Notes under the pieces: generated by a model
Seen by the model: the letters and a program-made list of their open reading frames with translations, nothing else
The model's database searches: none
Told to the model about the DNA's origin: nothing
DNA from: Leptoclinus maculatus
Lineage: Eukaryota; Chordata; Actinopteri; Perciformes; Stichaeidae
Direction: 5' to 3'
Assembly (NCBI GenBank): GCA_032191485.1
Contig: JAVDOI010000205.1
Span: 56,001 to 120,000, forward strand
Length of the DNA stretch: 64,000 nt
Shown: positions 35,145-44,254 of the stretch, piece after piece
How positions within the stretch are numbered: the first letter of the stretch is position 1
Layout of the letters: each line of letters opens with the position of its first letter
Made by a program: the position numbers and the translations under genes

Positions 35145-36159
35145 TTCCAACCAAAACAAATCCTTAAAACTATTTAATGTTTGAATAATGACGTTTTTTT
35201 AATGAGGTTTGGTTTGAAGGATCTGAAACAGACGCTGTTGTTTGGTGAGTTTTCAGTATTTGAATGTGTTGTTGTTGTTGTTGTTGTTTACTCTCTTTGT
35301 TCAGACCTGAGGAGACATTTTCCTTCATGAGACCAGCGACACCAAAGTCCTGGTTCCAGACGGGTTTAATGAGGTCTGATGAGTTCAGTCAGGAGCTCAG
35401 ACTGATGATCAGCTGATCGCATTAGAAGTTAGAGAAGGAAAGGTTGATGTTTGGTCATCATAAGAAGCAGATACACAGTATATGTATTCATATATACATG
35501 TTATAAAGCAGACCAGCACTCTACATAATAATAATGTGTTTCTCCTCCTTACATCTGGACAAACCAACACATTGTTTACTGACGTTCCCTGAAAGCATCA
35601 CATGTCCCACTGAGCGTTCTCTCTGTAGATGAAGTGTTGAGCTGTTGCAGAGACGAAGTTGACGTCTCCGTCCGAACCAAACAAAGAGACGTTTGAAAGT
35701 GTTGCAGTGGAACAATCATCAGATATTCCTCTGATGCTTCTGTGTTCGGTCACTCTGAGCAGATCTTTGTGGAAACGCTGAAACGTTCCCGTGATATTTA
35801 CGCTCGGAAAGGTCCGAGTCCTGCAGAGTCTGGAATATTTAAAAAGCTTTTGGCTCCAGGCCATGGCTGGAATATGGAGGAGGAACACAGAGGAGCAGCT
35901 GAATGATGAATGATGATCCACAGATCAATCAGTGTGGCTCTGATACCAGGAAAGGGATATAAACTCCTCTGGATCCAACCCGAGTGGAGGATTATGACGA
36001 ATCCTTCAATTACACATGGATCAGGTTCACAGGACCAGTACCATCCAGGTTCACCTCAGAGCATGAAGGATGCAGGTGTGCATCAGGAAACTCAAAGTTC
36101 AGATGGACAAGCTGCAGGTGAACAGTTTTGTTAACAAGTCGTTGCTTCATGTGTTGAAG
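35145..36159. other. No gene seen; unique sequence
   Basis: A (GTT)n run lies at about 35267-35289. Frames at 35598-35921 (minus) and 35910-36134 (plus) lack recognised domains. Confidence 0.45.
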
Positions 36160-36552
36160 CTGCATTCTCTCTAGTGTCCACCAGGGGGCGACTCCTCTGG
36201 TTCTATAGAAGTCTATGAGAAAATGACTCTACTTCTCTCTTGATTTATTACCTCAGTAAACATTGTAAACATGAGTTTATGGTCTCAATCTCTAGTTTCA
36301 AGTCTTCTTCAATACAGCATGATGTTCATTTAGTAACTTATGGTCCATTTAGAGTCAAACAGACCATAAAGCAGGGGATGCTTTAGGGCGGGGCTACACA
36401 GTGATTGACAGGTCTCTAATAGACCATAAAGCAGGGGATGCTTTAGGGCGGGGCTACACAGTGATTGACAGGTCTCTAATAGACTATAAAGCAGGGGATG
36501 CTTTAGGGCGGGGCTACACAGTGATTGACAGGTCTCTAATAGACCATAAATA
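36160..36552 (+). mobile_element. Dispersed family A, copy 2 (three 60-bp modules)
   Basis: Same order as the copy at 9.4 kb, starting GAAGCTGCATTCTCTCTAG. The 60-bp module is present three times (36361, 36421, 36481) and begins a fourth time at 36541 before breaking off into A-rich sequence. Confidence 0.88.
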
Positions 36553-37842
36553 AAATAAAAATCAATAACAAATAAAAAAACAAGATAGACAGTTGAGCCT
36601 TAATGTAGAACTGAGTTTGTCAAGTTTCCTTTAACTTGTTTCATGTGATCGATTTGATCACTCATAGTGCTTTGAGATCATTTGTGTTCTTTTGTTTCTT
36701 ATGGGTTGTGGATCCATTATCCAATAGATTATAAATCCTGTCCAACCAATTATCCAATGAGAATCGTACACTTGTTCTCGACTGACTATATGTGTGTTTG
36801 CCTTTTGTCTTTGTCCTTTTTATCTCTGCGTCTTCATTAAAGTCACTTTGCTTTCGTTCCTTCTTTTACAATTTGTTATAAAAGTCTAACAAAGCTCTGA
36901 GCTGTGTTCTGGTTTGGAGTTTGATTTCATCAAGAGCTCCTTCAGAGGAACCGTGACATTAAAGGTGTCTCCAAAGCGAGATGATTCTTATTGAACCAGA
37001 ATAAAGGAAATGGGTTATAGGTCAAACACGGGAAAGAACAACCTTGTGTGTTGAACCTTTGGTTACAGATTGACTTTGATGGATGTCTCTACTGAGGAGT
37101 GTAATGAACATTTCAGCCTCTAGGAGACGCTCTGCGGAAGATAAAACACTTTAACTGCTCATAAAAAACGACTACATTTGTCAGCTTTGTTGTTGGTTAT
37201 TTTACGAGCCGGTGTTGTTTTTCAGAGCGTCTCAGCTTCTCTTTTACGACCCAGGAGAGTAATTTGACTTAAAATGTTTTGTCTACTTAGCACTTAAGAA
37301 TACGGCTATGATGACATGACATCCCACAGGATGGAATGACATGAAAACCACAGAGCTGCTCACTGCAATCAAATGTACAGTGTTCTTATTACATGGAAAC
37401 TCAGCCCACAAACATTAATTATTCACTTTTTAAAGACCGTTCCTGGGTTCTTGGTTCATATTAGATGCTGACTGACTCACAGATAGATCCTCTAAAGCAG
37501 TGGTTCTCAACTGGTCTGGCTGCGGGACCCACCATCACCCCCCACCATCACCCCTTAATGACAAGCCGCGACCCAAATCGAGGAAAATGTTCAACTTCTC
37601 AAATGTGTTTAATGTAAAGATGGTTCAGTTTGAACCTGAGCTGAAATGTCCTCTGCAGTCGTAGTAGAGGAGCTCTCTTGTGCAGAGAACTTGTTCCTGT
37701 CAGTCCCCGTCCCACACGTTCCACGTTAGTTTATTCAAAATGTATTTAATACAAAGTCGTAGTTATGAGATAGTATTTTAAATGATGTCTGGAAGAAAGA
37801 TTTTGAGTTACTAAATCAAAAATACATAATAATAATTACTAG
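36553..37842. other. No gene seen; contains one hAT-like terminus
   Basis: CAGTGGTTCTCAACTGGTC at 37499-37517, followed by GCGGGACCCACC and AAGCCGCGACCCAAAT, resembles the 5' terminus of a widespread hAT group. No matching right end was found, so it is a fragment or its partner is lost. The rest is unique. Confidence 0.5.
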
Positions 37843-38127
37843 TGTTACCACCTGGCTCAAGGCCGGCAACAAAAAGGGAGGCCACACAGAGATCTAAACC
37901 AACAACCGTTTATTTAGCTACACAACTGCCATATAATGCACAACTGATGAGGCTGGTGCAGCAGACCCTGCTGTGAGAGAGAGAGACTCCCAGAAGGCCC
38001 GTCTTTTAAGCCTTCCTGGAGGCTCCAATCAGCTGGGCTGATTGGTGCAGGTGAGTGTCCCAGCTCCTCCCACCAGGAAACTAGCGGCGAGCAGGCCCAC
38101 AGCCTGGTAAGGGGGAGGGTCGTCACA
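37843..38127 (-). repeat. 3' LTR (left-hand copy)
   Basis: Same 285 bp as the right copy by direct reading, again with an AATAAA signal on the minus strand (37909-37914). Confidence 0.95.
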
Positions 38128-38138
38128 CCCCCTCCCTT
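38128..38138 (-). promoter_or_regulatory. Polypurine tract
   Basis: The minus strand reads AAGGGAGGGGG directly against the 3' LTR start TGTGACG, the expected plus-strand primer site. Confidence 0.88.
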
Positions 38139-38288
38139 AAGATTGGGATCCTCACTGCAGGTAATCTCAAACATGACCCTCCAGAATCCTCCCATCTGCA
38201 ACTTTGGTACCTGAGAAGCAATTTAAGAGGAGAAAACCAGAGACAGAAAGAAAGAGACACTGCAGGGAGTAAAATACCACAAGTTAAC

Positions 38289-41200
38289 TTAAACAGTTAC
38301 AGCTCGGGACAAGGCATCAGCCACTGTATTTTCCGTGCCTTTTACATGACGTACATCTAAATGATATGGCTGAAGGAAAAGACACCAACGCATAAGCCTT
38401 TGATTTGGGTTTTGAAGTGAGTGGAGAAAGGTTAGGGGGTTATGATCAGTATATACCACCAAAGGTCTTACTCCACCACCCACGTAAACCTCAAAATGTT
38501 TCAATGCCCAGATCAGTGCCAGTGCCTCCTTTTCAATGATGGAGTAATTTAACTGGTGTGAGTTGAACTTCTTAGAAAAGAAACTCACCGGGCAGTCAGC
38601 ACCACTTCCATTATCCTGCATTAATACAGCCCCAGCTCCCACCTTACTAGCATCCGCATACAGCGAAAACGGCTGGTCCAGCTGGGGGGCTGCTAAGACA
38701 GGGGCAGAACACAACAACAACTTGGCAGTCTCAAAGGCTTTCTGACAAGTGAGAGACCACTCAAACTTAACCTTTGGGCTAAGAAGAGACGTAAGTGGGG
38801 AAACTACTGTGGAAAAGTTTCTACAAAACCCACGATAGTATCCAATCATACCCAAGAAACGAGAAAGGTCTTTTCTTGTAGTTGGAACAGGAAACTGATC
38901 AACTGCCAACACCTTTGCTCTAACTGGGCGTACCTGCCCTTGTCCAACAACTTTTCCGAGGTAGGTTACTGTTGCCTTAGCAAACTCGCATTTAGCCAGA
39001 TTAATGGTCAGACAAGCCCAGGCGAGACGGTCAAACAACGCTCGGATGCGCTGAAGATGAGTCTCCCAAGTGTCACTGTAAATCACTACGTCATCCAAAT
39101 ACACTGCACACCCGACCAACCCGAACACCACCTTGTTCATTAGGCGCTGGAACGTGGCTGGAGCGTTACGTAACCCAAATGGCATAACTGTGTAGGAATA
39201 CAAACCACTGGATGTAACGAAGCTGGCGATCTCTCTAGCTCTGGGAGTTAAAGGAACTTGCCAGTAACCTTTAAGTAGGTCAAACTTACTGACAAACTTA
39301 GCAGAGCCAACCTGGTCCACACAATCCTCCATACGTGGGAGTGGAAAAGAGTCTGGCTTAGTCACCTGATTAACCTTTCGGAGATCAGTACATGGTCTAA
39401 ATGTTCCATCTGGCTTCTTAACAAGTAAACACGGGGAAGACCAACTAGATGAACACGGCTCCGCAATGTCATTTTCCAGCATATATTTGACCTCTGCTTC
39501 TAAGTGTTCACGTTTATCTGGAGACATCCGATAAAAGTGTTGTTTAATTGGCTGGGCATCTCCCACGTCAATATCATGTTCCATAAGATGAGTACGAGAA
39601 GGGGTGTCAGCAAACAGGCAGGGATAACCTTCAATAAGATCCACCAACTCTGTTCGCTTTGGTTCAGGTAAATGTTTCAACATTACCTCCAGATTAGCCA
39701 GTGACTCAGAGTTTTCAAGACGTCCTTTCAAAATTACATCATCTGGTGTATAACCCTCTTCCTCATATTCCTCTGTCAGATCCAGAGGTGGAGATGAATG
39801 ACCAACTGGAACCACTGCAGCAACAGAGGCAAACCCCGACCCAGGACCTGGCACCAGGGAGCGAGCATAGTAGGGTTTTAACAAATTAATGTGGCAGAGC
39901 TGCACAGACTTCTTTCGATTAGGGGTCGCGATCAAATAATTTAGGTCAGACACTTTTCGGGTCACTGTATAGGGACCAGAAAACTTAGCCTGGAAAGGAG
40001 AGCCAACTAAAGGCAAAAGTGCCAGAACTTGATCACCAGTACTAAATTCACGGTGTTCTGCACGTCGATCATACAGACTCTTCATTTTCCTTTGAACTGC
40101 CTGTAGATTTTCTTTTGCCATTTTATTTGCCTGGTACAGCCGCTGCTTAAAACCATTTACATGATCTATTAGGTTTTTTGGGGCCTCCCCAGCTTGCCAG
40201 TCCCTGTGTAGGGACGCTAAAGGACCTTGCACTGTGTGACCAAAGACCAAGTCATTGGGACTAAAACCCAAGCTCTCTTGAGACACCTCCCTGGCTGCTA
40301 ACATCAGCCAAGGTAACCCCTCCTCCCAGTCACGGTCCAACTCAGTGCAATATGCACGGAGGAGGGACTTCATCGTTTGGTGAAACCTTTCTAGAGCCCC
40401 CTGGCTCTGGGGATGGTACGCGCTGGACTGAGAATGTTTAACATTTAACTGCTTCAACACTTCTGCAAACAACTTTGAACTGAAGTTAGACCCCTGATCA
40501 GATTGGATTATTTTTGGGATGCCAAAAATAGACATAAACTGTGTCAGTGCCTTTACGACAGACTTCGTGGTAATGTTTCTGAGAGGATATGCAGCTGGAT
40601 AGCGTGTAGCCTGACACATCACTGTGAACAAAAAGTTACTACCAGCTTTGGAGCGTGGCAAGGGACCAACACAGTCAATGATCAGATGCTCAAATGGTTG
40701 CTCAGCAACTGGAATAGGATACAAAGGAGCAGGCTTTATTGTTTTATTTGGTTTTCCAGTCAACTGACATACATGGCAAGTTTTAACGAAAGCAGAAATG
40801 TCTCTTTTCAACAGAGGCCAGTAAAAGTGTCGCTTAACTCTATCATAGGTTTTTCTTACCCCTAAATGACCTGCAACTCCATCATGAGCAGTCTGAAGTA
40901 CACCAAGTCTTACACTAGAGGGCAAAACAATTTGTACAGTTTCTTCCCCCATAAAACCCTCTCCCTGGGGAACCCATTTTCTCACCAACAGGCCATCCTG
41001 GAGAAAATACCCATGGGCTGAACTCTCCACCTCATCATCCTGGAGAACTCTGTTGTACAGAGCCTGAAGTGTGGGGTCATGTTTTTGCTCTTTCAGAAGG
41101 TCACTGCAAGACACAGGCAAGGGGAAAGCAGGCACAGGAAACACAGACATTCTTTTCTTATCTGAATGTTCAGAACCGGAATCACCACGGGCTCGACTCA

Positions 41201-43082
41201 TAGCACGTGTCACTGCACAGGTGGGATGTACAGCAGATGGTGTTTTGGAGGACTCAGGCTGGGAGACTAGAGTATCCACTGACGCATCAGGCCACACCCG
41301 ATTGCCAGCCAGGTCATTTCCTAATATGACCTGCACTCCACCCATAGGCAATGAAGGGCGCACTCCCATGATCACATCACCTTGGACCAGATTTGATACT
41401 AGCGTCAAATTATGCTGTGGTGCAGAAAAGACAGTCAATCCCATCCCTCGGACCGCAACACTGGAACCGGCATCTGTTTCAAGAGAGAAATTCAACGCAG
41501 ATTCCAAAATAAACGATTCCAGAGCCCCAGAATCTCTTAATATTTTTACAGGTACTTTTATGTCACTTCCTACAAGTGAAACATAACCATCGGACACGAA
41601 TGCAGCATAACCAGGATCAATCTCCTGCTGAGCTGCGGAAACTGGCTGTTCTTGACCTAAAACTGGAACTTCAATCACTGACTCTGACGAAGAAGGTTTC
41701 GTGTGTGCCTGCACGGCAGCAATGACACGGTCTCTTTCTTCAGCCCGCAAAGACACAGCAGCCGCAGATGGTTTTGCTGGTAAAAACCCAGGCTTTTTTT
41801 TTAACATTGGACACTCATTTCGCCAGTGACCCTTGCCAAAACAATAATTACAGACGCGATTGGGGTCCATCCTTCCCTGTAAACCCCGGTCTGCCTTAAC
41901 TGAACTGGTCCCTTCTGACCAAAACCTACTGGGGTTAGCCCCCACATTCCTCTCTCGGAAGCCAAAATCTCCACGACCACGGTTCTCACCGAAAAACCCT
42001 TTATGAGTCAGGACAAACTCGTCTGCCAATCTAGCAGCCTCTGTAACCTTGCTTACTTTCCTTTCCTGAATGTAGGTAACAACACGGTCAGGCAAAGCAT
42101 TTTTGAACTGTTCAAGCAAGATTAATTCCTCAAGGTCCTCCATAGTAGTAACCTGTGAAGCCGCACACCAGCGATTAAAGTTACTGGTTAAATCACGAGC
42201 AAACTCCATATGGGACTGCTTTTCTTTTCTGAGTAACCTGAACCGCTGTCGATACGCTTCCGGTACCAACTCATATATCCTAAGTACAGCAGCTTTAACC
42301 AACTGGTAGCTACCACTATCAGTAACACTCAAGGCTGAAAAAGCCTCCTGGGCCTTGCCAGTGAGCACACACTGAAGCAAAAGAGTACGCTCAGCATCCG
42401 ACCATTTTCGTGCCTCTGCTAAACGTTCAAACAAAACAAAGAAAATGTCAGGGTCCCTTTCATTAAACTTTGGAACCAACCGTAAGTTAACAGCAACATC
42501 AAATGAGGGAAAAGCAGGAACAGGTAGTGCCGACTCTCCTACCTGGTGTGGATCAGACTGAAGCTTTCCTTCACTCATAAGCTCCAGCTTATATCGCTCC
42601 AACTCTAACTGTTGTCTTGCCTGAACATGGGCTAGTTCAGCTTCCCGAAGATGTGCATCTTGTCTTAACTTTTCTAACTCCACAGTATTTTTATGTTTCT
42701 CTTGCATTTGTAGTAAGATAAGTTCTTTTTGTTGCTCAAATGTCAAACCAACTCCAAGTCCAGTCAAAACAGGAGCCATTTTGGAAACTTTGACTGACTC
42801 ACTCACCCTGGGGGAAGCTACCTCTGAAAATGTATCAGTTTCTACAGGTGCCTTTTCAATCCCCACTATGACAGGCAACACTTTTTCCTCCAACAAGTGA
42901 TCCTTTAATGTGGCCAACAATTTTTCTTTATTCAACTTTTTAGGAAGTTCAACACTGTAATGGTCCGCTAATGTCAAGAGCTGATCCTTTGTGTAAGAAT
43001 TTAACAAATCCTCATTTGGAGACTGAACAAAGTCTTCAATGGAAGTCATCTTTTTCAGTTCGGATTTAAATAAGGAACCCAA
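38289..43082 (-). CDS. Gag-Pro-Pol polyprotein of Gmr1-like retrotransposon (INT before RT)
   Basis: One 1,597-codon frame. Gag: a leucine/lysine-rich N-terminus, coiled coil (about 114-175), SCAN-like helical region (about 195-355, with ELVPEAYRQRFR) and a CCHC knuckle (CNYCFGKGHWRNEC, 411-424). Protease: DSG at 518-520 and VILGNDLAG at 585-593. Integrase: HHCC zinc site (H733, H739, C769, C772), catalytic D803, D862 and E898 (D35E spacing) and a GPY module near 1036. Reverse transcriptase: KFDLLKGYWQ (D1268) and YLDD (1328-1331). RNase H: likely D1477, E1519, D1546 and D1589. All key residues are present and no frameshift separates gag from pol, so processing would rely on the protease. Normal Ty3/Gypsy order is RT-RNase H-integrase; here integrase comes first. 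The start at 43082 is the first ATG of the frame; a second Met at codon 12 is an alternative. Confidence 0.95.
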   Translation of the reverse strand: MGSLFKSELKKMTSIEDFVQSPNEDLLNSYTKDQLLTLADHYSVELPKKLNKEKLLATLKDHLLEEKVLPVIVGIEKAPVETDTFSEVASPRVSESVKVSKMAPVLTGLGVGLTFEQQKELILLQMQEKHKNTVELEKLRQDAHLREAELAHVQARQQLELERYKLELMSEGKLQSDPHQVGESALPVPAFPSFDVAVNLRLVPKFNERDPDIFFVLFERLAEARKWSDAERTLLLQCVLTGKAQEAFSALSVTDSGSYQLVKAAVLRIYELVPEAYRQRFRLLRKEKQSHMEFARDLTSNFNRWCAASQVTTMEDLEELILLEQFKNALPDRVVTYIQERKVSKVTEAARLADEFVLTHKGFFGENRGRGDFGFRERNVGANPSRFWSEGTSSVKADRGLQGRMDPNRVCNYCFGKGHWRNECPMLKKKPGFLPAKPSAAAVSLRAEERDRVIAAVQAHTKPSSSESVIEVPVLGQEQPVSAAQQEIDPGYAAFVSDGYVSLVGSDIKVPVKILRDSGALESFILESALNFSLETDAGSSVAVRGMGLTVFSAPQHNLTLVSNLVQGDVIMGVRPSLPMGGVQVILGNDLAGNRVWPDASVDTLVSQPESSKTPSAVHPTCAVTRAMSRARGDSGSEHSDKKRMSVFPVPAFPLPVSCSDLLKEQKHDPTLQALYNRVLQDDEVESSAHGYFLQDGLLVRKWVPQGEGFMGEETVQIVLPSSVRLGVLQTAHDGVAGHLGVRKTYDRVKRHFYWPLLKRDISAFVKTCHVCQLTGKPNKTIKPAPLYPIPVAEQPFEHLIIDCVGPLPRSKAGSNFLFTVMCQATRYPAAYPLRNITTKSVVKALTQFMSIFGIPKIIQSDQGSNFSSKLFAEVLKQLNVKHSQSSAYHPQSQGALERFHQTMKSLLRAYCTELDRDWEEGLPWLMLAAREVSQESLGFSPNDLVFGHTVQGPLASLHRDWQAGEAPKNLIDHVNGFKQRLYQANKMAKENLQAVQRKMKSLYDRRAEHREFSTGDQVLALLPLVGSPFQAKFSGPYTVTRKVSDLNYLIATPNRKKSVQLCHINLLKPYYARSLVPGPGSGFASVAAVVPVGHSSPPLDLTEEYEEEGYTPDDVILKGRLENSESLANLEVMLKHLPEPKRTELVDLIEGYPCLFADTPSRTHLMEHDIDVGDAQPIKQHFYRMSPDKREHLEAEVKYMLENDIAEPCSSSWSSPCLLVKKPDGTFRPCTDLRKVNQVTKPDSFPLPRMEDCVDQVGSAKFVSKFDLLKGYWQVPLTPRAREIASFVTSSGLYSYTVMPFGLRNAPATFQRLMNKVVFGLVGCAVYLDDVVIYSDTWETHLQRIRALFDRLAWACLTINLAKCEFAKATVTYLGKVVGQGQVRPVRAKVLAVDQFPVPTTRKDLSRFLGMIGYYRGFCRNFSTVVSPLTSLLSPKVKFEWSLTCQKAFETAKLLLCSAPVLAAPQLDQPFSLYADASKVGAGAVLMQDNGSGADCPVSFFSKKFNSHQLNYSIIEKEALALIWALKHFEVYVGGGVRPLVVYTDHNPLTFLHSLQNPNQRLMRWCLFLQPYHLDVRHVKGTENTVADALSRAVTV

Positions 43083-43469
43083 TTCCTCTGACTAACTGCC
43101 TAACCAGGTCTAGCTGAGTAACTCATCCCTAGTCTTCATGCAGGTTAGTGGCAGGATGAATTAAGCACAAAACCCAGTAACCCGGTTAACCTTCAGCAAG
43201 CTGAAAATCACCTAGACAGTCATGGAAGTGCCCCCGAGCTATTGCTCTAACCACGTACTGCACCAAAACAACAAACAAAAAAAAGAAAAGGGTCAATGAG
43301 AGACGGCCAGTGCCCCTCATTGCTTATGCCTATCAGGAAAAGGGTTCCGACTGACTCACCAGCCTGTACTACTAACGGCAGGTTAGAACTCTCAATTTCA
43401 AAAATCTGTGTGGAAAACTCCCTTTAACAAAGTTACATTTAAGAATTTTCTAGTACCAACCTTTCCAAG

Positions 43470-43487
43470 ATCCCGGACGAGCCCCCA
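43470..43487 (-). promoter_or_regulatory. Primer binding site, tRNA-Pro type
   Basis: The minus strand reads TGGGGGCTCGTCCGGGAT two bases inside the 5' LTR. This is the 18-nt complement of the tRNA-Pro 3' end used by many vertebrate retroelements. Confidence 0.9.
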
Positions 43488-43489
43488 TT

Positions 43490-43774
43490 TGTTACCACCT
43501 GGCTCAAGGCCGGCAACAAAAAGGGAGGCCACACAGAGATCTAAACCAACAACCGTTTATTTAGCTACACAACTGCCATATAATGCACAACTGATGAGGC
43601 TGGTGCAGCAGACCCTGCTGTGAGAGAGAGAGACTCCCAGAAGGCCCGTCTTTTAAGCCTTCCTGGAGGCTCCAATCAGCTGGGCTGATTGGTGCAGGTG
43701 AGTGTCCCAGCTCCTCCCACCAGGAAACTAGCGGCGAGCAGGCCCACAGCCTGGTAAGGGGGAGGGTCGTCACA
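43490..43774 (-). repeat. 5' LTR (right-hand copy)
   Basis: On the minus strand it starts TGTGACGACCCTCCCCC and ends CAGGTGGTAACA, giving TG...CA ends. A TATA-like TTAAAAG (43650-43656) and an AATAAA polyadenylation signal (43556-43561) suit U3 and R roles. I read it as identical to the left copy. Confidence 0.95.
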
Positions 43775-43778
43775 CTAG

Positions 43779-44071
43779 TCTCAGGCTAAAATAATGCTTT
43801 TGAGTAGAAGGTCTCTAGTTTTTATACTATAGTATAATAAATGTCTTTGACTAAATGGTTTTAATTATTTATCATCAAACTTCTTATGTATTTGTATTCT
43901 CTTATTTCAGTAAGTGTTACTCTTCTATATGTTTATGTTCCATAATGTTTCCATTGCTCTTAATGTCCTCTACTGTGCCATGTGTTTCTTCTCTGAGGTG
44001 ATTAATCTGTATCTTGTATAAGACTGAATCTCTGCACACATGAAGCTGCACGAGTCTGTGGTGTTTTAACC
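43779..44071. other. AT-rich unique flank of the LTR element
   Basis: Nothing recognised. Confidence 0.4.
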
Positions 44072-44254
44072 ACAGAAGAAGAAGTGTGGACCCACGAGGC
44101 GCTGGAGGCCGTCCAGGCCCGGCTCTGGGACTTTGGAAGGAGTTTTCCCAGCGCCGTGCGTCAGCCGGTGGGTCCGGAGGGGGACGCGCCCTTCTGCAGC
44201 GCCGATTGCATCACGGCTGCTGTCAACATCAAACCAGAGCTGCAACGCTGCTGA
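44072..44254 (+). other. Possible exon-like GC-rich stretch, function unknown
   Basis: After TTTTAACCACAG (acceptor-like, ends 44075) a GC-rich stretch reads EEVWTHEALEAVQARLWDFG and later CITAAVNIKPELQRC, then a stop. Codon mixture differs from the AT-rich surroundings. I do not recognise the protein, and the minus strand is also open (44066-44428), so chance in GC-rich DNA is quite possible. Confidence 0.2.

Larger units (their letters stand above)
37843..43774 (-). mobile_element. Complete Gmr1-like Ty3/Gypsy LTR retrotransposon
   Basis: A 5,932-bp element bounded by two 285-bp LTRs and a 4-bp target duplication CTAG (37839-37842 and 43775-43778). On the minus strand the order is 5' LTR, tRNA-Pro-type primer binding site, a leader of about 400 nt, one gag-pro-pol frame, polypurine tract and 3' LTR. 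There is no env frame. Integrase precedes reverse transcriptase, and Gag contains a SCAN-like region; both mark the Gmr1 group. LTR identity and the unbroken frame indicate recent insertion and possible current competence. Confidence 0.95.

Noticed and set aside
34526..35167. 213-codon repeat protein (and 206 codons antisense)
   Set aside because: Explained by an 11-codon unit without stops on either strand; no evidence of expression. Kept only as a repeat.
38563..42309. Plus-strand frames of 60-171 codons
   Set aside because: Shadows of the retrotransposon polyprotein on the other strand.
37843..43774. Endogenous retrovirus
   Set aside because: There is no env frame; integrase precedes RT and Gag is SCAN-like, which fits a Gmr1 retrotransposon.
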